The notes: a model not told the origin generated them from the sequence alone. A stretch of DNA of 64,000 bases from CAWBJO01 sp963789175 (GCA_963789175.1 CAWBJO010000009.1:372001-436000); one strand, 5' to 3'. Counted from the stretch's first letter, positions 8,491 through 18,589 are shown. Numbers and translations: made by a program.

Positions 8491-9696
8491 TCAGGCGGCC
8501 GCCGCGACGATCGAATCCACATTCTCCTTGGAGAAGAAGCGCTCCGGCGAGATGGTGCCGGCGTTCATCTGGGCAAAAGCATCCATCGCCTTCCTGTTCC
8601 CATGCGCGGCGGCGAGCACGCGCTGCAGCTCGGGCGGCGGCGGAGCCAGCGTGGCAAGTTGGCAGGTGAGGTCGAACATGGAGAGGGCATCCGCGTCGCG
8701 GGCCCGCCAGTATCCGTCCATCGCGTCCTCGAAGGACCGTGAGCCGCCGAAGGCGGCATGAACGGCCGCGGCACACGCCTCGGCATCGCGAAAGGCATCG
8801 AGAATTCCCTGGGCCGTGATGAAGTCCTTGTTGTATCCGGCGTCGCCGACCAGGGCCCAGCCCGGCCCGTAGGGCTTGCGGAAATATCCCGGAACGGCGG
8901 CACCGGCGAACCGCGCTTCGCGCTTGGCATGGGCCAGACGGTCGGCAAAGGCGGGCGCCATGGCGATCGTTTTCAGGACGCTGCCTTCGATGTCCTTCTT
9001 GTTCTCTGCGAATTCGGCATACGGCCAGCCCGCGATCACCATTGTGAGATCGTCATGGGTCGGAGCGACCGCAAAGCCGCGCATCGGTCGCGCGTAATTT
9101 TCGAAGCGGCCGTCCATGGGCAGCCCGCTCCAATAGGAATAGTAGGCCGCAAGCAATGGCGGCTTGTCATTGTATTGCTGCGCCGCGACGGCGCGAGCGA
9201 CAATGGACTGCCTGCCGTCGGCACCGACCACGACCCTGGCGCGCACGCTGGCCGATCCACCCGCGGTCGAGCGTCCAACGACACCAGACACCCGCCCATC
9301 GACGGACGTGACCTCCTCGACTGAGAAGCCCTCGCGAATTTCGGCGCCCGCCTCCGCCGCGGCTTCGAGCAACAGCTTGTCGAGGACAGTGCGGCGCGGA
9401 CAGTAGGCCATCGGCATTCCGCTCGCGCCCGGCTTGCCGGTGAGGGTGAACGGTCCGAAGTCGAAGGCATAGGTGTGTATGGGAGGACAGCCCGTCGCCG
9501 CGAGGCGGCCGAGCAGGCCCCAACGGTCGAGCGACGCCGTCGCCCGCGGATGGAGGATGTGGGTCGAAACCGTGTCGCTCGGGAACGTGGCGCGATCGAC
9601 GAGCAGGACGCGATAGCCGTGCCGCGCCAGGAGCATTGCCGTCGGAGAACCGGCACAGCGGGCGCCGACGACGACGACGTCATAGGTCTCGGTCAT
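8491..9696 (-). CDS. FAD-dependent monooxygenase/oxidoreductase (PHBH-like fold)
   Basis: A 401-residue flavoprotein. The N-terminal dinucleotide motif is VVVGARCAGSPTAMLLA, the DG motif VVGADGRQS is near residue 165, and the GD motif ALVGDAGYNKD near residue 290 contacts FAD ribityl. This is the class A monooxygenase / geranylgeranyl-reductase-like group; the substrate is unknown. The ATG at 9696 is chosen because GGAGG precedes it by 8 bases; the frame stays open far upstream but runs through the divergent regulator. It is divergent from the AraC gene at 9826, its probable regulator. Confidence 0.82.
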   Translation of the reverse strand: MTETYDVVVVGARCAGSPTAMLLARHGYRVLLVDRATFPSDTVSTHILHPRATASLDRWGLLGRLAATGCPPIHTYAFDFGPFTLTGKPGASGMPMAYCPRRTVLDKLLLEAAAEAGAEIREGFSVEEVTSVDGRVSGVVGRSTAGGSASVRARVVVGADGRQSIVARAVAAQQYNDKPPLLAAYYSYWSGLPMDGRFENYARPMRGFAVAPTHDDLTMVIAGWPYAEFAENKKDIEGSVLKTIAMAPAFADRLAHAKREARFAGAAVPGYFRKPYGPGWALVGDAGYNKDFITAQGILDAFRDAEACAAAVHAAFGGSRSFEDAMDGYWRARDADALSMFDLTCQLATLAPPPPELQRVLAAAHGNRKAMDAFAQMNAGTISPERFFSKENVDSIVAAAA

Positions 9697-9825
9697 TGAA
9701 ATATCCTCCATTTGCCCAGCCTCGGTCGTTTCGTTGTTGATATAGCGAGGCCCGGAGGTCCAAACTTTGCCGGAAATCCGTGGTTCTTTGCCGGACGATC
9801 GGAAGTGGCCGACCCGGAGCCGAGA

Positions 9826-10809
9826 ATGGACGCCCTGTCCGAAGCATTGAGATCGGTACATGTGACCGGCGCGATCTTCTATCACGCCGAATGCACGGCA
9901 CCGTGGGGGTTCCGCGTGCCGCCGCTCGAGAAGGTCGCGCACATCCTGGCCCCGGGCACCGAGCGGCTGGTGAGCTATCACCTTCTCACCGAAGGATCGG
10001 CGTTCGTCCGGTTCGACGAGACGGAAGTCGCCATCACGGCCGGCGACATCCTCATCATCCCGCGCGGCAACGGTCATACCGTCTCGAACGGATCGCCCAC
10101 CACCTTCGTCGACAGCGGCGACACCCTGCGCCGCTTCCTGACGGGGGAGCTGCGGACGATGCGGCTCGGCGGCGGCGGCGAGACAACGCGCTTCGTATGC
10201 GGTTATTTCGGCTGCGAACGCCATGCCGACCGGCTGTTCCTCGCCGGCCTGCCGCTGATGATCAGGATCAACCTGCGCGGCGACCCGGCCGGCAAGTGGC
10301 TCGAAAGCTCCGTGCAGCATCTGGTGGCCGAGGTCGAGGCCGGCCGGCCCGGCGGACAGATCCTGCTCTCCAAGATGGCCGAAGCGCTGTTCATCGAAAC
10401 GCTGCGCCGCTACATGAACGATCTGCCGCCGGAAGAGGCCGGCTGGCTCGCCGGTGCCCGCGATCCGGTCGTCGGGGCGGCGCTTGCAGCCTTCCATCGA
10501 CAGCCCGAGCATCATTGGACGCTCGAGGAGCTCGCCGCCGAGGGAGCCTCGTCCCGTTCGGTGCTTGCCGAGCGCTTCGTGCGCCTGCTCGGAGAACCGC
10601 CGCTCACCTATCTTGCCCGGTGGCGCCTGCATCTGGCAGCCCGCCTGCTGCAGCGAACCCGGCGGACCATTCTCGACGTCGCGTCAACCGTCGGCTACGA
10701 GTCCGAGGCCTCGTTCAATCGGGCCTTCAAGCGCGAGTTCGGCGTGCCACCGGGTCAATACCGACGGATCGCCATGGACCAGGTCGCCGAACAGAGTGCA
10801 TCGCACTGA
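9826..10809 (+). CDS. AraC-family regulator with cupin sensor domain
   Basis: A protein of 327 residues. An N-terminal Cupin_6 domain is seen in SEALRSVHVTGAIFYHAE and VPPLEKVAHIL, with the typical AGDILIIPRGNGHTVS turn. The C-terminal part carries two AraC helix-turn-helix units (ASSRSVLAERFVRLLGEPPL, then TILDVASTVGYESEASFNRA). Start 9826 follows GGAG; an in-frame ATG at 9712 would overlap the divergent promoter. The domain pairing is typical of regulators of neighbouring oxidoreductases, so control of the divergent flavin monooxygenase is likely. The ABC transporter operon starts 124 bases downstream. Confidence 0.85.
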   Translation: MDALSEALRSVHVTGAIFYHAECTAPWGFRVPPLEKVAHILAPGTERLVSYHLLTEGSAFVRFDETEVAITAGDILIIPRGNGHTVSNGSPTTFVDSGDTLRRFLTGELRTMRLGGGGETTRFVCGYFGCERHADRLFLAGLPLMIRINLRGDPAGKWLESSVQHLVAEVEAGRPGGQILLSKMAEALFIETLRRYMNDLPPEEAGWLAGARDPVVGAALAAFHRQPEHHWTLEELAAEGASSRSVLAERFVRLLGEPPLTYLARWRLHLAARLLQRTRRTILDVASTVGYESEASFNRAFKREFGVPPGQYRRIAMDQVAEQSASH

Positions 10810-10933
10810 CTCCGGCCCGGGCCCATCGGTCCGCACGCCTCGACAAGCACGCGCGCTTGCCATAGGTTTTCGTGCGCATCGGCGACCCGAGAGCCTGGCA
10901 AAGGCGTACGGGTCCAGTCGCGGAAGGGGTGGC

Positions 10934-11890
10934 GTGTCGGTGTACGTGCTCAGGCTATTGATCGCCAGAATCGGGCTTTCGCTCCTGACGCTGGTCCTCG
11001 TCTCCATCCTGATCTTCGCCATCATCGAGGTCCTGCCGGGCGACGTCGCGTCGCGCATCCTGGGACGCGATGCAACTGCTGAAAGCCTCGCGCTGCTCCG
11101 TGAGAAACTGCATCTCGATGAACCGGCGGTCTTCCGCTACTTCCGATGGCTCGGCGGAATCGTGCAGGGCGACTTCGGCAATGCGCTGACGAGCTCGCGA
11201 CCGATCGCCGACATCCTGGCTCCCCGCCTGTTCAACACCGTGATGCTGTCGATCTACGCCTTCATCATCTACCTTCCGCTGGCGCTGATCCCGGCTCTCG
11301 TGCAGGCATCGCGCCGCGACAGCAAGGCCGACCACGCCCTTTCGATCGTCAACCTGCTCTTCCTGTCGATCCCCGACTTCCTGCTCGGCACCCTCCTCCT
11401 CGTCACCTTCAGCGTCGCCCTGCCGCTCCTACCGGCCGTGTCGCTCGTCGGCGAAGGGTCGTCGGTGATTCAGTACATCCGCGCCATGACGCTTCCTGCC
11501 ATCACTCTCGCCATCGCCATGGCAATCGCGGCGGTGCGGATGCTGCGCGACAACCTGATCGAGGTGCTGGATTCCGACTATGTTCGGATGGCGGAACTCA
11601 AGGGCCTGCCGCCGCGCGCCGTCCTGCTCCGCCATGCCCTGCCGAATGCCCTCGTTCCGACGCTGAACGTGACCGCCATCAATCTCGGCTATCTCATCGG
11701 AGGCGTGGTGATCGTCGAGAAGGTCTTTTCCTTCCCCGGTTTCGGCGGGCTCCTGGTCGACGCGCTCCAGTATCGCGACGTGCCGCTCATCGAGGCGACC
11801 GTGCTCATCGCCGCCGCCGTCTACGTGGCGGCCAACCTGCTCGCCGACCTCGGTGCCATCCTCCTCAACCCGCGGCTCAGATCGGGCTAG
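10934..11890 (+). CDS. ABC transporter permease, DppB/OppB type
   Basis: Inner-membrane permease of about 318 residues from the dipeptide/nickel (PepT) group. It opens with a short cytosolic lead and a membrane segment (RIGLSLLTLVLVSILIFAI) and carries the family motifs EVLPGDVASRILGRDAT and DYVRMAELKGLPPRAVLLRH, the coupling loop. The GTG start at 10934 follows GGAAGGGG and gives the expected N-terminus; the frame continues open upstream inside the AraC gene, but that part has no homology. The second permease begins 6 bases later. Confidence 0.85.
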   Translation: MSVYVLRLLIARIGLSLLTLVLVSILIFAIIEVLPGDVASRILGRDATAESLALLREKLHLDEPAVFRYFRWLGGIVQGDFGNALTSSRPIADILAPRLFNTVMLSIYAFIIYLPLALIPALVQASRRDSKADHALSIVNLLFLSIPDFLLGTLLLVTFSVALPLLPAVSLVGEGSSVIQYIRAMTLPAITLAIAMAIAAVRMLRDNLIEVLDSDYVRMAELKGLPPRAVLLRHALPNALVPTLNVTAINLGYLIGGVVIVEKVFSFPGFGGLLVDALQYRDVPLIEATVLIAAAVYVAANLLADLGAILLNPRLRSG

Positions 11891-11896
11891 TCCCTG

Positions 11897-12784
11897 ATGA
11901 CGCTCGCTGCGGTACACCCGCCGTCCAAACTGAGAGAGCTCGCCACGCTGTGGCGGCGATCGCCGCTCAGCCTGCGCATCGGCTCGGTAATCCTGTGCCT
12001 GCACTTCCTGGTGGCGATGACCGGCCCGTTCCTCGTCCCCTTCGGACCCTCGCAGATCGGCACGGGGCCGCCGCTCTCAGGCATGAGCCTCACGCATCCC
12101 TTCGGCGTCGACCAGCTCGGCCGCGACGTCTTCAGCCGGGCCATCCACGGCGGCCACATCGTCATCTACCTGTCGCTGGCCGGCACGTTCCTCGGTCTCG
12201 TCATCGGAGCGGCGGTCGGCCTGTTTTCGGGCTACGTCCGCGGATTGCTGGACGAAGTCCTGCAGCGGCTGCTCGAAACCCTGATCAGCATTCCTTTCCT
12301 GGTGCTGGCGCTCATCGCCATCGTGGCCGCAGGGCCGAGATACTCGGGCAATCCGATCCTGCTCATCCTGGTGATCGCCCTCATCTACGCGCCCCGCATC
12401 GCCCGCATGGCGCGCGCCGCGGCGCTCGACATCGTGACGCGCGACTACGTGACGGTCGCCAGGCTGCGCGGCGAGTCCGCCTGGTCCATCGTGCGACGCG
12501 AGCTTCTGCCCAACACGACGAGCGTGCTCCTGGTCGAGTTCGCGCTCAGGGCCGGCTATGCGCCGGTGCTCGTCGGATCGCTGGGGTTCCTGGGCTTCGG
12601 GGTTCGGCCCCCGACCCCGGAATGGGGGCTCATCATGAGCGAGAACCGGTCGCTCATCACCTTCTCCCCCATCACCGTGCTCGGGCCCGGGCTGATGCTC
12701 GCCTCACTGGTCGTCGGCCTCAACCTCTTCACCGAAGGCCTGGCACGGATCCTGGGCCGGACCGTCAGGCTCGGCGACAAATGA
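11897..12784 (+). CDS. ABC transporter permease, DppC/OppC type
   Basis: A 295-residue partner permease of the same importer. The N-terminal OppC lead and first membrane segment are followed by the family sequence HPFGVDQLGRDVFSRAIHGG. The coupling loop (DYVTVARLRGESAWSIVRRE) and the end motif RPPTPEWGLIMSENR are typical. It overlaps the ATPase gene by 4 bases (ATGA), so the two are co-translated. Confidence 0.86.
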   Translation: MTLAAVHPPSKLRELATLWRRSPLSLRIGSVILCLHFLVAMTGPFLVPFGPSQIGTGPPLSGMSLTHPFGVDQLGRDVFSRAIHGGHIVIYLSLAGTFLGLVIGAAVGLFSGYVRGLLDEVLQRLLETLISIPFLVLALIAIVAAGPRYSGNPILLILVIALIYAPRIARMARAAALDIVTRDYVTVARLRGESAWSIVRRELLPNTTSVLLVEFALRAGYAPVLVGSLGFLGFGVRPPTPEWGLIMSENRSLITFSPITVLGPGLMLASLVVGLNLFTEGLARILGRTVRLGDK

Positions 12785-13248
12785 CGCCGGCGGGACCTTG
12801 CGTCGACGTATCGAGGCTCGACTTCGCCTACCGCGAAGGCGACGGCTGGGCGCAAGTCCTGCATGGCGTGACGTTCAGCATCGCGCGCGGCGAGGCGTTC
12901 GGGCTGGTCGGCGAGTCGGGATGCGGCAAGTCGACGGTCGCCTATCAGCTCCTCGGCTATCGCCGCGAAAGCGGGCGCATCCTCGCAGGCCGCATCCTCT
13001 TCCAGGGCACCGACCTCGGCAAGCTCAAGCGTGCGGGGCTCGACCGGCTGCGCGGCAATCGCATGAGCCTCGTGCCGCAGAATCCCACGACGGCTCTCAG
13101 CCCGGGAATGCGGATCGGCAAGCAGCTCGTGGAAGTCCTCCAGTACCACCAGGTATTTCCGGGCCGGGAAGCCGAGACGGGTGATCGAGCTTCTCCGCCT
13201 GGTCGGCCTGCCTGTCCCGGAAACGATGGTCCAGCGCTATCCGCATGA
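12781..13248 (+). CDS. ABC transporter ATP-binding protein, 5' part of a frameshifted gene
   Basis: N-terminal half of the first ATPase domain of a fused double-ATPase protein for dipeptide-type importers. It has the Walker A GLVGESGCGKSTVA and the Q-loop SLVPQNPTTALS. Homology continues to about 13178 (VFPGREAET); after that the frame becomes nonsense. The rest of the domain is in the next frame from 13181, where GTG reads VIELLRLVGLP as expected. Two missing bases (or one extra) near 13177-13181 explain the break. It may be an assembly error or a real inactivation. Confidence 0.8.
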   Translation: MTPAGPCVDVSRLDFAYREGDGWAQVLHGVTFSIARGEAFGLVGESGCGKSTVAYQLLGYRRESGRILAGRILFQGTDLGKLKRAGLDRLRGNRMSLVPQNPTTALSPGMRIGKQLVEVLQYHQVFPGREAETGDRASPPGRPACPGNDGPALSA

Positions 13249-14839
13249 GCTGTCGGGCGGCCAGCAGCAGCGCGTCTGCATCGCCATGGCGCTCGCCTGC
13301 GAGCCCGACCTCGTGGTGCTCGACGAGCCGACGACCGGACTCGACGTGACGACCCAGGAACAGATCGTCGCGCTGCTCGGCGAGCTTCGCGCCAGGCTTG
13401 GAATGGCGATGCTCTACGTGACCCACGATCTAGGCGTGCTGGCCCAGATCGCCGACCGGGTCGGCGTCATGTATGCGGGGCGGATGGTGGAGATCGCGCC
13501 GACGCGGGAGCTGTTCGAACAGCCGAAGCATCCCTATACGCAGGGTCTGATAGCCTCCATCCCGCGCGTCGATGCCGTCAATCGTTCGAGCGGCCTCGCC
13601 CTGCGAGGCCTGCTCAGGCGCAGCGATCTACCGGCCGGATGTCCGTTCCAGCCCCGGTGCAGCTATGCCGAAGCGCGCTGCCGGTCCGACATCCAGATCC
13701 TGGAACCGGTGAGCGAACTTCACCTCGTCGCCTGCTGCGCCTGGCGCACTATCGCGCTGCCGCAGCGGGGTCAGGCCGGCGCGCCGGAACAGATGCAGGT
13801 CCCATTGGACACGCCGGTACTCGAAGTCCGCGACATCAACATCGGCTACGGTCACAAGCGCGGCTTCGCCGGTCTGCTAGCCCAGGCCGTTCCCGACGTC
13901 GTCGAGGACCTGTCGTTCGACGTGGGCGCCAGGGAGATCTTCGCGCTCGTTGGCGAGTCGGGCAGCGGGAAGTCGACCGTGGCGCGGGCCGTGAGCGGTC
14001 TCATCGCCCCGAGCAAGGGAAGCATCCGCTTCGAGGGCGAGGTCCTCCCGCCGCTGGTCGGCAGGCGGACCGGCGAGGTGCGGCGGCGCATCCAGTACAT
14101 CTTCCAGAATCCGGACGCGTCCCTCAATCCGCGCGCCCGCATCGGGCGGATCCTGGCGCGGCCGATCGAGATGTTCTTCAAGCTCGGCGCGGCAAGCACC
14201 CGGCAAAAGGTGGCAGAGGCTCTCGATGACGTGCGCCTCGACCAAGGCTACGGCGCGCGCTACCCCGACCAGCTGTCGGGCGGCGAGCGCCAGCGCGTCG
14301 CCATTGCCCGGGCGCTGATCGCCAATTCGCGATTGCTCCTGTGCGACGAGATTCTCTCCGGGCTCGACGTCTCCGTGCAGGCCAACATCCTCGTGCTGCT
14401 GCAACGGCTACGCCGCGAGCACGACCTCTCCATGCTGTTCATCTCGCACGACCTCGCCGTAGTGCGCAGCCTTGCCGACCGCATCGGCGTTCTGTTCCGG
14501 GGCCGGTTCATGGAAATCGGAGACGTCGAAGACATCTTCGCGCCGCCTTTCCACCCCTACACCTTCGAGCTCCTCAAGGCGGTGCCGAGCATCGAGCGGC
14601 AGTTCAGTCCGGGCCGGACATCGGCTTCCCGACCGGCCCTCGTGTCGAGGGCGGGATGCGCCTTTGCGGGGCGCTGCGCCTGGCAAGTCGGGCGCATCTG
14701 CGAAGTCGAGGCGCCGCCGTGGCGCGACGTCACGCCCCGGCACCGCATTCGCTGCCACCTGTCGCTGGCGGAACTCACGGCGCACGCCAAGAACGACCTT
14801 GCTCACCTGGGGCCCAAGACCCAGAAGCTACCGGCGTGA
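13181..14839 (+). CDS. ABC transporter double ATP-binding protein, 3' part of a frameshifted gene
   Basis: Continuation of the ATPase begun at 12781. This frame holds the first domain's signature LSGGQQQRVCIA, Walker B VVLDEPTTGLD and oligopeptide C-terminal segment (HPYTQGLIASIP). A complete second ATPase domain follows, with Walker A LVGESGSGKST, signature LSGGERQRVAIA, Walker B LLLCDEILSGLD and its own HPYTFELLKAVP segment. Intact, the protein would be about 685 residues. The frame opens at a GTG, but true translation should start at 12781. Its TGA overlaps the GTG start of the amidohydrolase. Confidence 0.82.
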   Translation: MIELLRLVGLPVPETMVQRYPHELSGGQQQRVCIAMALACEPDLVVLDEPTTGLDVTTQEQIVALLGELRARLGMAMLYVTHDLGVLAQIADRVGVMYAGRMVEIAPTRELFEQPKHPYTQGLIASIPRVDAVNRSSGLALRGLLRRSDLPAGCPFQPRCSYAEARCRSDIQILEPVSELHLVACCAWRTIALPQRGQAGAPEQMQVPLDTPVLEVRDINIGYGHKRGFAGLLAQAVPDVVEDLSFDVGAREIFALVGESGSGKSTVARAVSGLIAPSKGSIRFEGEVLPPLVGRRTGEVRRRIQYIFQNPDASLNPRARIGRILARPIEMFFKLGAASTRQKVAEALDDVRLDQGYGARYPDQLSGGERQRVAIARALIANSRLLLCDEILSGLDVSVQANILVLLQRLRREHDLSMLFISHDLAVVRSLADRIGVLFRGRFMEIGDVEDIFAPPFHPYTFELLKAVPSIERQFSPGRTSASRPALVSRAGCAFAGRCAWQVGRICEVEAPPWRDVTPRHRIRCHLSLAELTAHAKNDLAHLGPKTQKLPA

Positions 14840-16155
14840 CCATCCTCATCCAAGGTGTCGAACTGATCGACGGCAGCGGCGCGGCACCCGTCGAGGATGC
14901 GCTCATCGCCATCGACGGAGGGCGCATCGTGCATGCCGGCCGCAACTCCGGTCGCTTCGACGGGGTTCCCGCGACGCGCTGGCAGCTCGGCGGGCGGACG
15001 ATCGTTCCGGGATACATCGAGGCGCACACGCACGCCTATTCCGACGCCGACATGCTCGCCTACATCAAGAACGGCGTGACGACCGTGCGCTTCGCCGGAC
15101 TGGATCTCGACACGGTCGGCACGCTGCGCCGGCGGATCGACTCCGGCGACATCCCCGGCCCCCGCATCCTGAGCTGCGGGCCGATGATCGACGCGCCGCC
15201 GCCCGCCTATCCGGAATGGAGCGTCACCGTCGACACGCCGGCGGACGCGGCCCGAATGGCGGGCGAGCTACTCGACATGCCCGGCGTCGATGGCCTGATC
15301 ATCACGCAGCGGATCACGGAGCGGCTCGCCCGCGCCGTCATCGACACGGCGCATGCGCGCGGCCGCCGCGTCATCGGCCAGACCTGGGCGATCGACGGAG
15401 AAACCGCCGCCGACCTCGGCATCGACGAGCTCCATACAAGCTCGCGGGTGTTCCGGAGCCGCGAATTTTCTCCGCAACGGCTGCTCGCCTACGGCTCGAT
15501 CGCCGAGCGGCTGGCGCTCGCCTCGCGGGGATGGGCGACGCTCGACTGGGAGCTCACGACGCCGATCATGGAGACAATGATCGCGCGCGGGGTTAGTTAC
15601 TGCGGCATGCAGGTCATCACGGATTTCCAGACGGGCGTCGGGGCCCGGGAGCTTGAAGCTGACGCCGACTACAAGGCGCTGTTCGGTCCTCAAGAGCGGG
15701 ACTCGTTCCGGAATTTCGCGCAGCGGCTGCATGGCAGCTGGTCCAAGGAAGATCGCGACTTCGCAAGTCGCGCCAACGACATGCGGCGGGAGTGGATGCG
15801 CCGCTTCCGGGAGCTGGGCGGCACGCTCCTTGCCGGAACCGACATGCAGTTCGGCGGCATCATGCTGCATCGGGAGTTCGAGAACCTGCTGGAGCTCGGC
15901 ATGTCGCCGCTGGACATCATCGCAACGGCGACCGGCATCGGGGCGCGCAGGCTCGGCGTAGAACAGGGACTGCTGCGCGAGGGGCACGCGGCCGACCTCG
16001 TCGTCCTCAACCGGAGCCCAAGCGGCGACGTCGCGGCGCTGAGGGACATCGCCAGCGTCATGATCGACGGCAAGATCATGTGGAGCGACGGCACGCCCAA
16101 CTGCCGCCCGCCGGCGAACGCAAGCGACCTTGCCCGGGGCCGGAGCGGCAGCTAG
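14836..16155 (+). CDS. Amidohydrolase family metal-dependent hydrolase
   Basis: A 439-residue protein of the amidohydrolase superfamily (imidazolonepropionase/prolidase-like branch). The first metal motif is EAHTHAYS, following the typical GGRTIVPGYI strand. The late Asp appears in LLAGTDMQFGG, and the end has the family sequence LLREGHAADLVVLNRSP. It starts with GTG overlapping the ATPase stop as GTGA, so translation is coupled. A hydrolase coupled to a solute importer suggests it cleaves the imported compound, probably at an amide or lactam bond; substrate unknown. Confidence 0.8.
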   Translation: MTILIQGVELIDGSGAAPVEDALIAIDGGRIVHAGRNSGRFDGVPATRWQLGGRTIVPGYIEAHTHAYSDADMLAYIKNGVTTVRFAGLDLDTVGTLRRRIDSGDIPGPRILSCGPMIDAPPPAYPEWSVTVDTPADAARMAGELLDMPGVDGLIITQRITERLARAVIDTAHARGRRVIGQTWAIDGETAADLGIDELHTSSRVFRSREFSPQRLLAYGSIAERLALASRGWATLDWELTTPIMETMIARGVSYCGMQVITDFQTGVGARELEADADYKALFGPQERDSFRNFAQRLHGSWSKEDRDFASRANDMRREWMRRFRELGGTLLAGTDMQFGGIMLHREFENLLELGMSPLDIIATATGIGARRLGVEQGLLREGHAADLVVLNRSPSGDVAALRDIASVMIDGKIMWSDGTPNCRPPANASDLARGRSGS

Positions 16156-16217
16156 CCTGATCGACCCCCATCGACCTGCCGAAGCACCAATTCATCTCAG
16201 TGGAAGGAAAACCACCC

Positions 16218-17015
16218 ATGGCGCAGCCGACGTTCCGCGACCTTCTCGACAGCGACGCCGTCACGGCCGGCTTCTGGGTGAACGAGTTCATGACGCCGGC
16301 CATCGGTCACATCCTGCGGGAAGCCGGAACGGACGTCGTCATCTTCGACATGGAGCACTCGGGCATCGGCTACGAAACCATCCGCTCCGCCCTGCGCTAC
16401 GCCGAGGCGGCGGGGCTGGCGACCATCGTCCGTCCGCCGTCGAAGCTCTATCACGACACCGCCCGCGCCCTCGACATCGGGGCGAAGTCGCTGATGTTCC
16501 AGATGGTCGACACGCCCGAGGAGGCGAAAGAGCTCGTGGCGGCGATGAAATACCAGCCGCGTGGCGTGCGCGGCGTCACCACCCAGCATTTCTACGACCG
16601 CTTCACGGGCGGCGAGCTCAAGCCCAAGCTCGATGCCGAGGACCGGACCACGACCATGATCGCCCTCATCGAGTCGCGGCGCGGCGTCGACAATGCGGAT
16701 GCCATCGCCGCGGTCGACGGCGTCGACTGCCTTTATCTCGGCCATGTCGATCTCAGCTCCGACCTGGGCATCGCCGGGCAATTCGACGACTCCCGCCTCC
16801 TCGAGGCGACCCACGCCCTCGCCGCGGCGTGCCGCAAGCATGGCAAGCACTTCATCTGGGACGTCGGCGCACCGGGCACGCTCGACGACATGGTCAAGCG
16901 CGGCGCACGCATCATCATGTGCGGAGCCGATACCGTCGCGCTTCGCGACGCGGTGGCGGCGGCTACGGCCGAGGTGCGGTCGCAGGCCTCACGGTCGAGC
17001 AAGACACGGAAATGA
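16218..17015 (+). CDS. HpcH/HpaI-family aldolase
   Basis: A 265-residue class II (metal) aldolase of the HpaI/2-keto-3-deoxy-acid group. Motifs are VIFDMEHSGIGYE (Glu-His near the metal site), TIVRPPS (carboxylate-binding Arg), MFQMVDTPEEAKE and LYLGHVDLSSDLG (metal-binding Asp). Such enzymes split 4-hydroxy-2-oxo acids to pyruvate plus an aldehyde. Start 16218 follows GGAAGG; the in-frame ATG at 16200 has no site. It is the last gene of the importer operon, and a hairpin follows at 17019. Confidence 0.83.
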   Translation: MAQPTFRDLLDSDAVTAGFWVNEFMTPAIGHILREAGTDVVIFDMEHSGIGYETIRSALRYAEAAGLATIVRPPSKLYHDTARALDIGAKSLMFQMVDTPEEAKELVAAMKYQPRGVRGVTTQHFYDRFTGGELKPKLDAEDRTTTMIALIESRRGVDNADAIAAVDGVDCLYLGHVDLSSDLGIAGQFDDSRLLEATHALAAACRKHGKHFIWDVGAPGTLDDMVKRGARIIMCGADTVALRDAVAAATAEVRSQASRSSKTRK

Positions 17016-17018
17016 AGA

Positions 17019-17041
17019 GGGAGCGCGTCGACCGCGCTCCC
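17019..17041. terminator. Hairpin between convergent genes, possible bidirectional terminator
   Basis: GGGAGCGC (17019-17026) and GCGCTCCC (17034-17041) form a perfect 8-bp stem with a 7-base loop. It sits 4 bases after the aldolase stop and 26 bases from the 3' end of the convergent binding-protein gene. T-tracts are weak on both sides. Confidence 0.5.
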
Positions 17042-17066
17042 CCGGCAATCGTCTGGTCGGGATCTG

Positions 17067-18589
17067 CTATTCGCAGGCGATCTCGCTGAAATCGGGACGG
17101 TTGTGATCCGATGCCGGCGTGTAGCCCGTGCAGCCCTTGCGGGTCGCGGCGACGATGTTGGCGAACATCGGAATGATGACGCCACCCTCCTCGGCGATCA
17201 TGCGCTGCGCTTCCTGGTAGAGCTTGCGGCGGGCATCGGCGTCGAGCGTCGTCGCCGCCTTGTCGAGAAGGGCATCGTATGCGTCGAGGCGGAAATGGGT
17301 CTCGTTCCACTGCGAGTCCTTGCGATAGGCGACCGACAGGGCGGCCGGCGTCGTCCGCATGCCCCAGTTCGAAACGGCGAACGGCTGCTTCAGCCAGATC
17401 GTGTCCCAGTACTCGCCGGCCGGCTCGTTGATGATGTTGATCTTGATGCCGGCTTCCGACGCCATCTGCTGGTAGGCCTGGACCATCGCCATGGTGCCCG
17501 GCATGAGGTCGGCGGCGTGCAGGTCGACGCTGAAGCCGTCCGGATGGCCGGCTTCGGCGAGCAGCTGCTTCGCCTTCGCGACGTCTCGCTGCATGATGTC
17601 GCTGCGATAGGCGTCGGGCGAGTTGGGCAGGATCGGATTGTCGTTGCCGGGCGTCCCGAAGCCGAGTAGTGCCGTATCGACGATCGCCTGGCGGTCGATG
17701 ACGAGCTTCATGGCCTGGCGGACACGCGGATCGTCGAACGGCTTGACGTCCATGAACATGCCCATGGTGATGGCCGAACCGCCCGCTGACTTGGTCAGGG
17801 TGATGTTCGGATCCTCCTTGAGCGTTCCGATGGTGGCCGGATCGACGACGAGGACGATATCGGCTTCGCCGGACTTGAGGGCGGCGACGCGGCTGATCGG
17901 CTCCGTGATGGCGGTGACCGTGAGGCAGGCGGACTTGGGCAGACCCTTCTCTCCAGTAGCCGTCATTGCGCGTGAAGGTGGTCTTGAGGTCGCCGAGCTT
18001 CAGCTCCTTCAGCGAGAACGGCGCCGGTGCCGTTGGGACGGAAGCGAATGTCGTCGGACGAGGCGCCGTTCTTCACGACCATCCCGTGCTTGGTGGCCAG
18101 GATGGACGGCAGTTCGACGATCGGGGAGTCGAGCTTGACCTTCACCGTCGAGGCATCGGCAGCCTGGAAGGCTTCCGGCTTGATGGCGCCGAGCTCGCTC
18201 GCGGCCGGCGGATTCCGTCTTCGGGTCGAGAAGCCGGCGGAAGGTGTAGACGACGTCGTCGGCGGTGAGGGGTGAACCGTCATGGAACTTGACGCCCTGG
18301 CGGACCTTGAACGTCCATTCGGTGGCTTCGGGGTTCACTTCCCAGGATTCGGCGAGCCACGGGATCGGCTGCATGGCGGAGTCGGCACGCCACGAAGGGT
18401 TCGTAGATCATGCGAGCGTGATAGACGTCGGAGATGCTGAGAAGCCGGGCCGGATCGGGAGACAGCGTCTCGCCGCTCCAGTCGGGCCCGACCAGGACCG
18501 GACACTCCGCGGCGCGTCGCGCTCGCGATCGCGGTAAAGCTTCCTGCCATCAGCGCCGCCGCGACGACGCCTCGTTTCAACATTATCAT
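17067..18589 (-). pseudogene. ABC transporter substrate-binding protein (family 5), multiply frameshifted
   Basis: Periplasmic binding protein for peptide/nickel-type importers, and the likely partner of the permeases at 10934-12784. It starts at 18589 after GGGAGGATA, with a signal peptide (MLKRGVVAAALMAGSFTAIA). Recognisable pieces occur in changing frames: LLSISDVYHARMIYEPF, then PWLAESWEVNPEATEWTFKV with KFHDGSPLTADDVVYTFRR, then FQAADASTVKVKLDSPIVEL, then KELKLGDLKTTFTRNDGYW, and finally an intact 3' part from 17966 (SGEADIVLVVDPATIGTLK onward). At least five frame changes lie near 18510, 18395, 18210, 18030 and 17965. No full-length product can be made from this sequence. Confidence 0.8.

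Noticed and set aside
8491..10632. A 713-residue minus-strand frame spanning the monooxygenase and the AraC gene
   Set aside because: Only the part below 9696 has homology and a ribosome site. The rest is antisense to the AraC gene.
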